A stretch of DNA of 64,000 nucleotides from Stenomitos frigidus_A. Lineage in GTDB: Bacteria > Cyanobacteriota > Cyanobacteriia > Leptolyngbyales > Leptolyngbyaceae. Each line of letters opens with the position of its first letter. The stretch's first letter is position 1. The translations under genes and the position numbers were made by a program. Under the pieces are notes generated by a model that ran no database searches, had not been told where the DNA came from, and was given only the letters and a program-made list of their open reading frames with translations. Positions 51,873-60,575 of this stretch are shown piece after piece. Where the stretch lies: contig NZ_CAWNSW010000161.1 of assembly GCF_963877135.1 (NCBI RefSeq), positions 37,638 through 101,637 on the forward strand, in the 5' to 3' direction.

Positions 51873-52835
51873 TCACCCCACCGCCTTTAGTGCGATAAAC
51901 GTTTCAAAAATTTTCACGCCGACATCGTTCATGCGAATCTGCAAGTCATCCAGCGTTTCGTGTAAGCCCGCTTCGATAATGTCGTCGATCGTAAGGTAGT
52001 CAAGGTCAGAACGCAGTCGCCCCAGAGTGCGCTCAACGGGAGTGCGCCAAGTGCCGATGGGTGTGCCTGTAATTTGGTGAAGCGATCGCTCTGCTTGCAG
52101 CAGACAAAACCGCACCGATCGTGGGAAGTCTCGCTCTAAAATCAAAAATTCGGCAATCGAATTGGGCGAAAGGCGATGTAAGCCTTGCTTGCGGTACATT
52201 TCGTAAGCGCTAGCAGATTTTAACAACGCCATCCACTGTAGCTCGTCCAGCGTACTGCCAACATCTTTAATAGACGGCAGCAAGATGAAATATTTAACGT
52301 CGAGAATCCGTGCTGTTTTGTCGGCTCGTTCAAGAAACCTGCCAATTTGCCCAAAATGCCAGCCTTCGTTATGCGTCATCGTGGCATTCATCACGCCGAT
52401 AAACTGATGGCTCGACAGTTTGACTTCCTCAAAAAAGTGCAGAACGGCAGAAAGATCCTGGAGCGATCGCGTCTGTGCCACTTCAGTCACCATCAGGTAA
52501 AACGAATTCACCTGATGCCACATCTCTGAGGAAATAATCTCCCGTACCGATCGCGCATTTTCGCGCGCGCTACGTAGGCAAGACACGATCGAGTTCGGAT
52601 AATCCGGGTCAAAGGCCAGAAACTGAATGACTTTTTCGGCGGTCGCTTCGCCATAACGCTCTTGAAAGAGCGGCAAATCGCCCGTGGTCATGATGATCGG
52701 TTCCCACTGCTGAGTGGTGCCAGCAGGCGAATCGAGCAGCAGGTTCAAGTTCACTTCGACAAAACGAGCCACATTCTCTGCCCGCTCGACATAGCGATTG
52801 AGCCAGTAAATTGAATCAGCAACACGACTTAGCAT
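51873..52835 (-). CDS. Alpha-E domain protein
   Basis: A 320-residue all-helical protein: MLSRVADSIYWLNRYVERAENVARFVEVNLNLLLD (read in parts) is the classical alpha-E start, followed by ENARSVREIISSEMWHQVNSFY and RFLERADKTARILDVKYFILLP. The function is unknown; the genes travel with circularly permuted ATP-grasp and transglutaminase genes and are thought to help peptide synthesis. Downstream of the ATP-grasp gene by 147 bases, with a repeat tract between. Confidence 0.92.
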   Translation of the reverse strand: MLSRVADSIYWLNRYVERAENVARFVEVNLNLLLDSPAGTTQQWEPIIMTTGDLPLFQERYGEATAEKVIQFLAFDPDYPNSIVSCLRSARENARSVREIISSEMWHQVNSFYLMVTEVAQTRSLQDLSAVLHFFEEVKLSSHQFIGVMNATMTHNEGWHFGQIGRFLERADKTARILDVKYFILLPSIKDVGSTLDELQWMALLKSASAYEMYRKQGLHRLSPNSIAEFLILERDFPRSVRFCLLQAERSLHQITGTPIGTWRTPVERTLGRLRSDLDYLTIDDIIEAGLHETLDDLQIRMNDVGVKIFETFIALKAVG

Positions 52836-52849
52836 GGGAAGAAGAAGTT

Positions 52850-52981
52850 TTAAATTTTGAGTTTTGAGTTATGAGTTTTAAGACTTGAGTTAAATACAGG
52901 TTCAAGCTTTGAGCAACGGGTCTTTGAGTGATCGATCTTTGAGCGAGGATCAACTCAGAACTCGTCAATCAAAACTCAAAC
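52850..52981. repeat. Heptamer-rich gap between ATP-grasp and alpha-E genes
   Basis: TTTTGAGTTTTGAGTTATGAG, then TTTGAGCGAGGATC and AACTCGTCAATCAAAACTCAA. Irregular copies of the same heptamers, here within an operon. Confidence 0.55.
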
Positions 52982-52982
52982 C

Positions 52983-54416
52983 TTATTCACAGACAACCCA
53001 CGTATCTTTACTGCCGCCACCTTGCGAGGAATTGACAACCAAAGAATCTTTGCGCAGCGCGACACGAGTTAAGCCACCTGGACTAACGTAGATTTTTTTG
53101 CCGTAAAGAATATAGGGGCGCAGATCGACGTGACGACCTTCAAAGTGATCATCAACCAGGGTTGGCACTCGCGATAAAGAGAGCGTTGGTTGAGCGATAT
53201 AGTTGCGTGGCGATGCCTGAATCCGTCCGGCAAAATCTTCGCGCTCGGCTGATGTGGCGATCGGGCCAATCAACATCCCGTATCCGCCGGACTCATCTGC
53301 CGCTTTCACGACCAATTTGTCTAGATTTGCCAGTACATGCTGCTGCTGCTGCTGTTCCCAGCAAAGATAGGTTGGCACGTTTGCCAAAATAGGCTCCTCG
53401 TTGAGATAGTAGCGAATCATTGCTGGCACGTAGGAGTAGATCACTTTATCGTCCGCTACGCCAGTACCCAGAGCATTTGCTAAAGCGACCTTGCCCGCCC
53501 GATAAACATCCATGAGACCAGGAATGCCCAAGAGTGAATCAGGACGGAAAGCTTTGGGATCAATAAAAATATCGTCAATACGCCGATACACCACATCAAC
53601 GCGCTTTAAGCCTTTGGTCGTCCGCATTTGCAGATACCCATCTGCCACAATCAGGTCGCGGCCTTCGACGAGCTCTACGCCCATCTGCTGCGCTAAGAAG
53701 GAATGCTCAAAGTAGGCAGAGTTGTAGATGCCAGGAGTCAACACAACAACCGTTGGATCGGTCAGGTGCGGTGGTGCGAGGTTGAGCAGCGTTTCTAGCA
53801 GATGACTGGGGTATTCTTCCACCGGCTGAATCTGCATCGTGTTAAAAACAAGCGGAAACGTGCTCTTCATCACGCGCCGATTTTCGAGGACGTACGAAAC
53901 ACCCGACGGGCAGCGCAGATTGTCTTCGAGGACGAACCATTGCCCATCACGATCGCGCACTAAATCTGTTCCCGTAATGTGACACCAGATGCCACCAGGT
54001 GGTTTGAGCCCCATGCACGGCTTCAAAAAGCCACTGGCAGAATAGATAATTTCAGACGGGATAATGCCATCTCGCAGAATTTTCTGCTCATTGTAGATAT
54101 CGGCCAGAAACAAGTTAAGCGCGTAAATTCGTTGCTCCAAGCCTTTTTCCAGCGTTGCCCACTCGTTCGCCGAAACAATGCGAGGAATCAGGTCGAAGGG
54201 AATGATGCGCTCTGTCCCCTGATTGTCGCTGTAGACGTTAAACGTCACGCCCATTTTAAAGAGCGCGATCTGCGCTGCTTGCTGTCGCCGCTGCACCTCT
54301 TCAGGCGAGAGCGAATTGATGCGATCGATCAACGGCATCGCGTCAGGACGAGGCTCCCCTTTGGCTGCGAAGAGTTCGTCATAGAAATTCCCTGGCTCGT
54401 AGTCGTCGAATTGCAC
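52983..54416 (-). CDS. Circularly permuted ATP-grasp protein
   Basis: About 477 residues from GTG 54416 (MQFDDYEPGNFYDELFAAKG), the conserved family start. The open frame runs 57 codons further, but with no recognisable sequence. The core shows IFDPKAF-like IDDIFIDPKAFRPDSLLG, VVLTPGIYNSAYFEHSFLAQQMGVELVEG, LRCPSGVSYVLENR, and VKAADESGGYGMLIGP, the nucleotide-binding stretch. Probably forms an amide or peptide bond at the expense of ATP. First gene of the trio with alpha-E and transglutaminase. Confidence 0.88.
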   Translation of the reverse strand: MQFDDYEPGNFYDELFAAKGEPRPDAMPLIDRINSLSPEEVQRRQQAAQIALFKMGVTFNVYSDNQGTERIIPFDLIPRIVSANEWATLEKGLEQRIYALNLFLADIYNEQKILRDGIIPSEIIYSASGFLKPCMGLKPPGGIWCHITGTDLVRDRDGQWFVLEDNLRCPSGVSYVLENRRVMKSTFPLVFNTMQIQPVEEYPSHLLETLLNLAPPHLTDPTVVVLTPGIYNSAYFEHSFLAQQMGVELVEGRDLIVADGYLQMRTTKGLKRVDVVYRRIDDIFIDPKAFRPDSLLGIPGLMDVYRAGKVALANALGTGVADDKVIYSYVPAMIRYYLNEEPILANVPTYLCWEQQQQQHVLANLDKLVVKAADESGGYGMLIGPIATSAEREDFAGRIQASPRNYIAQPTLSLSRVPTLVDDHFEGRHVDLRPYILYGKKIYVSPGGLTRVALRKDSLVVNSSQGGGSKDTWVVCE

Positions 54417-54693
54417 AGCGCTAGATCCAATGTATACACCCTCATGAATAGAGGGGACAGTAACCGCAAACAGTAGCTTCTGATACTTTTTCGCGCGCCG
54501 ATGCGACTTTGAGAAGAAAAGTAAAGTCGATTTTCCACGCTGAGTGCCAGGGAGTGTGGGCAGTTGAGGTGAAAATGACCTTGGCAAATGCAGCCAAAAG
54601 CTTTTGTACTGCGATCGCGTTTACAACCTTATCGGCTTCCGGGGAGTCCAACTCAGAACAGCCTCAATTCAATTCGTAGATTCGTCCTGAACG

Positions 54694-54728
54694 TTGACAA
54701 ATCTTCTGTAACAGGTAAAAGAACCTAC
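54694..54728 (+). promoter_or_regulatory. Putative NtcA site and promoter upstream of patX
   Basis: GTA-AAAGAACC-TAC (54715-54728) fits the NtcA consensus GTAN8TAC exactly. A TTGACA hexamer is at 54694-54699, and TAAAAG 16 bases later (54716-54721) could be the -10, which would put the NtcA word over the -10 region. The site ends 15 bases before the patX ATG. One such word in about 4 kb is expected by chance. Confidence 0.4.
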
Positions 54729-54743
54729 ACGAACTAAACGTTT

Positions 54744-54956
54744 ATGTGCCTTTATCCTCCTGCTCTGCTGTCAGGCTTGCTGCTAGTGCTGCTAGTAGCT
54801 GAATTGAGAGATGCCAAGGCGATCGCTCATCAAACCCTGCGATCGGATCATCAATCTACTGCTGTTGCCCAGCTAGCGGATGCAACCGTACAAACCTTTC
54901 ACCGTGGCAGTGGTCGCCATCAGCTTTTTTGGGAAGCGACGCTCTCTCAAGGTTAA
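54744..54956 (+). CDS. patX: PatX-type RGSGR-containing peptide precursor
   Basis: A 70-residue protein: an N-terminal membrane/signal segment (ALLSGLLLVLLVAELRDA), a hydrophilic middle, and HRGSGR at residues 53-58, then a short tail to residue 70. The RGSGR pentapeptide is the HetR-binding signal known from PatS and PatX. PatX genes are typically located next to hetR in filamentous cyanobacteria, and hetR follows here, 626 bases on, on the same strand. So the likely product is a secreted or processed inhibitor of HetR that spaces cell differentiation. No clear ribosome binding site precedes the ATG. Confidence 0.85.
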   Translation: MCLYPPALLSGLLLVLLVAELRDAKAIAHQTLRSDHQSTAVAQLADATVQTFHRGSGRHQLFWEATLSQG

Positions 54957-55582
54957 CAATGCTGGCGCGTGAGCAGTGTACTGTCCGCCAAGTGCGTGTT
55001 GAGAGACTGTAGCTGTTCCGCAAGGCTATTGTGCTGGCTCAATCATTCATGAAAGTGTGATCAGAATCGTTGCCGTTATCGTGCTATGCCTACATGCTGA
55101 GATACAGCAACACCAGTAAATCGGCTTTTTAGGGCTAATTCCGCTGTATTCCTGTTGTTTGCACTGATTAGGCTATATAAAGACTGTATAGACCAGCACG
55201 CTCAGTTAAGATAACAACATTCGAAGAATGACCCGCTGTTGCTCACTCTGCGATCGTGCTTTGAGTCATTCGCTACCTGGTAAGCGTTACTTTTACTCAA
55301 GCGCATCTCAGCACATCCAAACCTTAGTAAGGAGGAGAGAAATTCTAGAACGGCAACCCCACGGTTCTAGCGCATCAGCTTGAAGTTGTTTTAATTGGGA
55401 ATTATAGGATGGTCAGAGACCCAGTAGCTGAGATAAACAGTTTAATGGTCACAATGGCAGAATAGTCTCATTTAAGCGTCATTGCTCTGTAAGATTTAGG
55501 TGTCTCAGCAGGCAATCTGTAGCAAGGTGATCGTCGTATCATCAATTTTCTGTAACGATTCCATTGGGTTAGTTTTGTGGAC
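54957..55582. other. hetR upstream region, 626 bases
   Basis: No ORF. Long non-coding leaders are known for hetR in other species, with several start sites. I see no clear GTAN8TAC word here, though A+T-rich -10-like sequences are present (TATAAAG near 55174, GGATGG near 55408). No strong hairpin. Confidence 0.4.
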
Positions 55583-56491
55583 ATGATTAAAGACCTCGAT
55601 CTGATCAAACGTCTCGGTCCTAGTGCCATGGATCAGATCATGCTCTACCTGGCATTTAGCGCCATGCGCACCAGTGGGCATCGGCATGGAGCTTTTTTGG
55701 ATGCGGCTGCGACGGCTGCCAAATGTGCCATTTACATGACCTATTTGGAGCAAGATCAGAACCTCCGCATGACGGGCCACTTGCATCATATCGAGCCAAA
55801 GCGCGTTAAAGCCATTGTGGAAGAAGTCAGGCAAGCGCTTACAGAAGGCAAATTGCTCAAAATGCTGGGTTCTCAAGAACCACGCTACCTCATTCAGTTC
55901 CCCTACGTTTGGCTAGAACAGTATCCCTGGCAACCGGGGCGATCGCGCATTGCTAGCACCAGCTTCACGTCCGAAGAAAAGCGCCAAATTGAGCAAAAGC
56001 TTCCACCAGGAGATTTGCCCGATGCTCAGTTGATCAACTCCTTTCAGTTTTCCGATCTCATTGAGTTCCTCCACGCTCGTTCTCAAGAGTATGTGCCAGA
56101 AGACCAGCAGATGCTGATCAGCGAAGCGCTTGCAGAACACATTAAGCGACGGTTACTTTACTCTGGCACCGTCACCCGGCTAGATTCTCCGTGGGGCATG
56201 CCGTTCTATGCCTTGACACGGGCATCCTATTCGCCTGCAGATGAAGAAGAGCGAACGTTTATCATGGTGGAAGACACTGCCAGATATTTCCGCCTAATGA
56301 ATGCCTGGGCGAAGCGGCAGTCTAAAGCCATGCGCGTGCTTGAAGAACTCGATATTCCAGCCGATCGCACCGAAGAAGCGCTGGATGAGTTAGACAAAGT
56401 TATCCGACAGTGGGCAGACAAGTACCACCAGGCGGGCGGCGAACCATTTGTGATGCAAATGGCGATCGGGATTAGAGAAGAACAAGAGTAG
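55583..56491 (+). CDS. hetR: HetR, differentiation regulator
   Basis: A 302-residue protein nearly co-linear with Anabaena HetR (about 299). DLIKRLGPSAMDQIMLYLAF, then SGHRHGAFLDAAATAAKCAI (helix-turn-helix end of the DNA-binding domain), QNLRMTGHLHHIEPKRVKAI, PRYLIQFPYVWLEQYPWQPG, the flap domain HIKRRLLYSGTVTRLDSPWG, and the C-terminal hood MVEDTARYFRLMNAWAKRQ, the region that binds the RGSGR peptide. It controls heterocyst formation where that exists, and in other filamentous species links to motility or filament functions. ATG 55583 and GTG 55577 are both possible; neither has a strong ribosome binding site. Confidence 0.96.
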   Translation: MIKDLDLIKRLGPSAMDQIMLYLAFSAMRTSGHRHGAFLDAAATAAKCAIYMTYLEQDQNLRMTGHLHHIEPKRVKAIVEEVRQALTEGKLLKMLGSQEPRYLIQFPYVWLEQYPWQPGRSRIASTSFTSEEKRQIEQKLPPGDLPDAQLINSFQFSDLIEFLHARSQEYVPEDQQMLISEALAEHIKRRLLYSGTVTRLDSPWGMPFYALTRASYSPADEEERTFIMVEDTARYFRLMNAWAKRQSKAMRVLEELDIPADRTEEALDELDKVIRQWADKYHQAGGEPFVMQMAIGIREEQE

Positions 56492-56524
56492 GCAAGAGGG
56501 CACAGGGACGGCAGGGGAAGTTCC

Positions 56525-57583
56525 TTATCCCTCATCCCTTACGCGCAGTACGCCTAATCCCGGTTGCTCGTCTGGTCTTAACCGCCCATTTTGAAAGCTG
56601 GCGCCTAAAAACGGAGCATCCAGAAGATTCAAATGGCTGTCTAAGTCTAGATAGTCGGCAAGGGGCGAAAGGTGAGCAAACGCCGTATTGAGCAACGGGC
56701 TGTCAGAGTAGCAGCCAAACATGATCTTTAAACCACAGGCGCGCGCAGTATGGATCATGCGCCATGCCTCGGTTAAGCCACCCGCTTTCATCAGTTTGAT
56801 ATTGATACCATGCACCCGGTCTGCTAATGGCGGAATGTCATAACTGGTGAAACAGCTTTCGTCCACAAAGATGGGGAGGGGCGATTCTCGGTAGAGCGCT
56901 GGCAAGTCACCTTCCTGGCCTTTAGCAAGGGGTTGCTCGATATAAGTGATACCTTGCTCCGCTAGCCAGTAAGACATTTTCAATGCTTCCTCCAGGCTCC
57001 AGCCACCGTTAGCATCGACGCTGATTTGGTCGATATGAGGCGCAACGGTTTGTACCGCTAACAGCATGGCCTGGTCTGCCTCAATCCCTGCTGGGCCACC
57101 CAGTTTGATCTTGAGTGCCCGAATGGTGGGCACTTGTTCTAACCAGGCTTTAAGGCGCTGCTGGGCCACCTCAGGTGGATTAATGCCGATCGTAATCGAG
57201 GTCGGAGCAATGCGATCGCGATCCAAGCCCCAAAGCTGCCACAACGGTTGCTTTGCCCACTTGCCAATCCAATCATGCAAGGCAATATCCAACGCGGCGC
57301 GTGCGCCAGACGGTAACCCCGCGTCTAGCATAAGCCGCTCAATACGCTGACATTCAAAGGGACTGAGGGCTTTCAGTAATGGAGCGATTTTTTGCAACGA
57401 TCGCGCAATCGCCTCGGTTGTTTGGGAGTGTTCGCCGATCGAAAACGGTGAGGCTTCTCCCCAACCCTCGACGCCTTCATGCTCGATCGTGACCCAAACA
57501 TTCGTTGTCCGAGCCGTCGTGCCACGACTAATAGTGAGCGGAAACCGTTTGTGAACTGTGAAAAGTTGAACACGCAGCTGCAT
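56525..57583 (-). CDS. Dipeptide epimerase (enolase superfamily)
   Basis: A 352-residue muconate-lactonizing subgroup protein. The capping domain is N-terminal (WVTIEHEGVEGWGEASPF). The barrel carries RALKIKLGG (KxK acid/base Lys), the metal ligands Asp in ISVDANGGWSLEEA, Glu in ITYIEQPLAKG and Asp in FVDESCFT, and the second Lys in INIKLMKAGG. LDLDSHLNLL near the end is the D-x-D motif of Ala-Glu dipeptide epimerases that contacts the substrate amino group. Probably recycles murein-derived peptides. Convergent with hetR. Confidence 0.88.
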   Translation of the reverse strand: MQLRVQLFTVHKRFPLTISRGTTARTTNVWVTIEHEGVEGWGEASPFSIGEHSQTTEAIARSLQKIAPLLKALSPFECQRIERLMLDAGLPSGARAALDIALHDWIGKWAKQPLWQLWGLDRDRIAPTSITIGINPPEVAQQRLKAWLEQVPTIRALKIKLGGPAGIEADQAMLLAVQTVAPHIDQISVDANGGWSLEEALKMSYWLAEQGITYIEQPLAKGQEGDLPALYRESPLPIFVDESCFTSYDIPPLADRVHGINIKLMKAGGLTEAWRMIHTARACGLKIMFGCYSDSPLLNTAFAHLSPLADYLDLDSHLNLLDAPFLGASFQNGRLRPDEQPGLGVLRVRDEG

Positions 57584-57618
57584 AGAGCAATCCTGTTTGG
57601 TTAAACGTTAGACCGTTT

Positions 57619-57646
57619 GTAGGGAGGTTACCTGTAGCGTCCCTAC
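57619..57646. repeat. Hairpin repeat GTAGGGA / TCCCTAC
   Basis: 7-base perfect arms (57619-57625, 57640-57646), 14-base loop; related in its ends to the TAGGGG family. Between the divergent epimerase and S41 peptidase genes. Confidence 0.5.
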
Positions 57647-57790
57647 GAACAAAAGCCCCTATTGCCCATTGTAAGCCTGACCTAGAAACCACTTTTGAGA
57701 CTAACGATGGAAACGCGGAACTTTGGGTGTTCAGTTTAATTCAACTGAAGGAGCAAACGACTTGTTTGAACAAGAGCAAAGGTGCCGATT

Positions 57791-59071
57791 TTGAACCGTT
57801 TCATGCGATCGAGGCTGCTGTCTCAGCAGTGGTTAATCGCGTTCTTAGCCACTGTGTTAGTGCTTCTGCTGGGCTGGACTTGGACTGCTGTCCCAGTGCT
57901 ATCACGTACTGAGTCATCGCAGGCAAAGGTGTTGGAGCAGGTCTGGCAGACAGTCAACGACAATTTTTATGATTCGAAATTTAATGGCGTTAATTGGCAG
58001 GCGATGCGGCAGAAGTATGCATCTCAAGCGGCAGAGACGCGATCGCCCGAAGCGCTGGCAGTCGTGGTGAACCAGATGCTTGCCGAACTCAACGCCTCGC
58101 ATACGCATTACTATATATCAGCAGAACCAGAGTACTACCAGCTTGCAGGCGTTTTTTGGCGACGAGGCATCCAGCGCCAGCTCAAACCGTTTTTGCCGAA
58201 TGGCAAGCTAGAGTATGCTGGCATTGGTGCTTATACCCGTGACGTTGATGGCAAGACGTTCGTCCGTGCGGTGCTGGATGGTTCGCCTGCTGCCAAAGCG
58301 GGGCTGAAGGTTGGGGATCAACTTCTTAGTGTAGAGGGACAACCCTTTCAGCCTGTGAAATCCTTTGCTGACAAAGCCGATCGCCCAGTTAGCATCCGGG
58401 TTCAGCGCACACCGGATACCGCTCCACAGACGATCGCTGTCACGCCCAAACGGCTAGATCCAACGACCATGTTTCTGGATGCCATGAAAGCCAGCGTCCA
58501 GGTGATCGATCGCGGTAGCAAAAAAATTGGTTACGTTCATATCTGGTCGTATGCCGATGACATTTATCAGCGTCAACTTGAGCAAGAATTGAGCGATCGC
58601 CTCAGCCAAGTCGATGGACTCGTCTGGGATCTGCGCGACGGCTGGGGCGGAGCCGAACCTAGTTACCTGAATCCTTTTACAGCACCCGCGCCCACTGTGA
58701 CATTTACCAATCGCGACGGTACCAAAGGTGGCTTTAACCTGCCCTGGAAAAAGCCCGTCGTGATGCTCGTTAACCAGGGTTCTCGCAGCGGTAAGGAAAT
58801 CCTCGCCTACGGCTTTCGACAGTTTCGGGTCGGCAAAATCGTGGGCAGCAAAACCGCTGGAGCCGTGTTAGCTGGACGCGCTTACATCATGCAGGATGGC
58901 AGTCTGCTGTACCTCGCCGTTGCCGATGTTTTGGTAGACGGACAGCGCATCGAAGGTAAAGGTGTTGCCCCTGATATCGATGTCCCGTTTGCAGTCCCCT
59001 ACGCACAAGGACGCGACCCGCAAAAGGAAGAGGCGATAGCGGCGGTGGTGGAAGCGATCGCAAAGCGGTGA
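57791..59071 (+). CDS. S41 family carboxyl-terminal-processing-like peptidase
   Basis: About 426 residues with an N-terminal membrane anchor (LIAFLATVLVLLLGWTW), so periplasmic or luminal. The helical N-domain is followed by a PDZ domain (SPAAKAGLKVGDQLLSVEGQPF, near 170-190) and the S41 core, with LVWDLRDGWGGAEPSYLNPF and the nucleophile in VNQGSRSGKEILAYGFRQF (Ser-Lys pair). GAVLAGRAYIMQDGSLLYLAVADVLV follows. It may degrade or mature exported proteins; PSII D1 processing is done by a different subgroup. Start uncertain: GTG 57782, TTG 57791 (AAAGG before it) or ATG 57803. Confidence 0.85.
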   Translation: MNRFMRSRLLSQQWLIAFLATVLVLLLGWTWTAVPVLSRTESSQAKVLEQVWQTVNDNFYDSKFNGVNWQAMRQKYASQAAETRSPEALAVVVNQMLAELNASHTHYYISAEPEYYQLAGVFWRRGIQRQLKPFLPNGKLEYAGIGAYTRDVDGKTFVRAVLDGSPAAKAGLKVGDQLLSVEGQPFQPVKSFADKADRPVSIRVQRTPDTAPQTIAVTPKRLDPTTMFLDAMKASVQVIDRGSKKIGYVHIWSYADDIYQRQLEQELSDRLSQVDGLVWDLRDGWGGAEPSYLNPFTAPAPTVTFTNRDGTKGGFNLPWKKPVVMLVNQGSRSGKEILAYGFRQFRVGKIVGSKTAGAVLAGRAYIMQDGSLLYLAVADVLVDGQRIEGKGVAPDIDVPFAVPYAQGRDPQKEEAIAAVVEAIAKR

Positions 59072-59082
59072 GGTGGAGAAGT

Positions 59083-59130
59083 TTTGAGTTGATTGCGCGG
59101 TCAGCGGTCAGCGGTCAGCAGTCAGCTTTT
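59083..59130. repeat. GGTCAGC heptamer tract
   Basis: GCGGTCAGCGGTCAGCGGTCAGCAGTCAGC, four units, then CTAACAACTAACAACC; 3' of the S41 peptidase gene. Confidence 0.65.
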
Positions 59131-59312
59131 TCTAACAACTAACAACCAACAACCAACAACCCCTTCTGCCCTCTACTTCCCTTGCCCCCTCCTGCCTTCT
59201 GCCCTCTCCTGCATAACCATCCGCGATCGCCCCTACAACAACTGTAGAGAGACTCAGTTGCATCACTATACGTACCTCTAAATCACCTGCCGCATTCGTA
59301 AAGTAAATTGAG

Positions 59313-59888
59313 ATGAAGCAACAATTCTTTGGTTTGGGACTCAGTGCGGGACTCGCGTTGAGCCTGTGTTCGACCGCTGGAGCGGTTCAGCCTGCACCAG
59401 TTGAAGGGAATGCAAACGTGCAGTGGTCTAAGGTCATTAGCGATCCCTTTGACGGTACGGTTGTTTACGACAAAAACTTTAGCCCGTCTGATCACGGGTA
59501 TGTCTTTGTCACCAGTTGGTCAAAAGGGGGCATCCGTGCCACTTACACCTGGTATGAATCAGCGATCGATGGCTATCGAACGGTTTGGCGGAGTCGCTGG
59601 GTGCATCGAAAGGGTAAAAAGGTTGAAGAGCAGTACCCTGAGCAAGAACCCGTCTATCGCTATACGCGCTTTGACGACACGCCCAAAGCCATTATGTTTG
59701 CCGTCAACGGTCAGCTTTACACTTACGAAGATGGCGCGATCGCGCCTGAGTTAGTCACTGCCCTTGCTAACGCACCAGCTGGAAATATGAGAATCCGACT
59801 CGTTTGGAATAACGGCAAAACAAAAGATATTGAAATCGGCAAAGGCACGGTTGAAGCGTGGAAAACTGTTTTTCGAGACAGGACGTGA
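59313..59888 (+). CDS. Secreted hypothetical protein
   Basis: A 191-residue protein with a signal peptide (FFGLGLSAGLALSLCSTAGA, cleavage near residue 24). The mature part is aromatic- and charge-rich: SDPFDGTVVYDKNFSPSDHG, then ATYTWYESAIDGYRTVWRSR and EEQYPEQEPVYRYTRFDDTP. No known domain is recognised. It has a plausible single reading frame with codon use like its neighbours, so I consider it real. Confidence 0.7.
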   Translation: MKQQFFGLGLSAGLALSLCSTAGAVQPAPVEGNANVQWSKVISDPFDGTVVYDKNFSPSDHGYVFVTSWSKGGIRATYTWYESAIDGYRTVWRSRWVHRKGKKVEEQYPEQEPVYRYTRFDDTPKAIMFAVNGQLYTYEDGAIAPELVTALANAPAGNMRIRLVWNNGKTKDIEIGKGTVEAWKTVFRDRT

Positions 59889-59997
59889 TTGCCATATGAA
59901 TCTGTATGGACATTACAGGAACGTCCCTACAGATTGCCAGTATCAAATTGACATTAGAGCGATCGCTAAACCCTCAGATCAGAAGCGAGACAACTTT

Positions 59998-60260
59998 TCA
60001 GGAAGGTGTCAGCATAGTAGGTGGAGTCATCGTCTCCACCAGATAACCTGCCGACATCCAGGCGGTGGCTTGCAGTGAACCCTTACTACGATTGCTCCAC
60101 CAACCACGTTTGCTACGAGCAGAGAGTGGCAAGCCTTCACCCAACAGGGCTTCGATTTCGGTAAACGTCAGAGTGACTTGTAAGCGATCGTTCTGTCGTA
60201 GCGCGTCTAACAGGGCCGATATTTACTTTCACCGGGTTTCTTTTCGCCTTGATCAGACAT
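59998..60260 (-). pseudogene. DUF7662-like gene with a frameshift
   Basis: From ATG 60260 the minus strand reads MSDQGEKKPGESKYRP. After a -1 shift near 60213-60217 it continues in the next frame as LLDALRQNDRLQVTLTFTEI, EALLGEGLPLSARSKRGW, WSNRSKGSLQATAWMSAGYL and VETMTPPTMLTPS. TFTEIEALLG...LPxSAR...WWSN...ATAWMxAGY is the pattern of a small DNA-binding-like domain family common in bacteria. Without the one-base change it would be a complete protein of about 87 residues. It may be recent decay or a read error. Confidence 0.6.
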
Positions 60261-60575
60261 TTTACACGCCAACGTGTTGTTATTTAGGGTTTGATCGAAT
60301 GCGATCGATCCATTATAAATCTCTTCAAAGTCGCCGCGAGAGAATTTGAGGCAGCAGAGTAAGGGCAAAAACTTCGACCCTCCAGCAGCCGATGGGGACA
60401 ATAATCGAAGAAGTGATCATCGGTAAACTAATCAACCACTACGGTTAGTCGTGGCCCCACAGCCCTTTCGCATAAATTTATCGGAAAAAGGTTAATGGAA
60501 TGTAACTGCTATTACACTAACTGTTGGTCTAAATTGTATGGAGCATTCTGCGCCTAACTTACCAACAAACTAAAG
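60261..60575. other. Intergenic stretch, 315 bases
   Basis: Non-coding, between the frameshifted gene and the membrane protein gene. A leftward open frame to 60401 continues the pseudogene upstream but has no motif. Probable promoter of the rightward gene. Confidence 0.35.

Noticed and set aside
60065..60349. 94-codon rightward frame
   Set aside because: It is antisense to the frameshifted DUF7662-like gene, whose protein pattern is recognisable on the minus strand.
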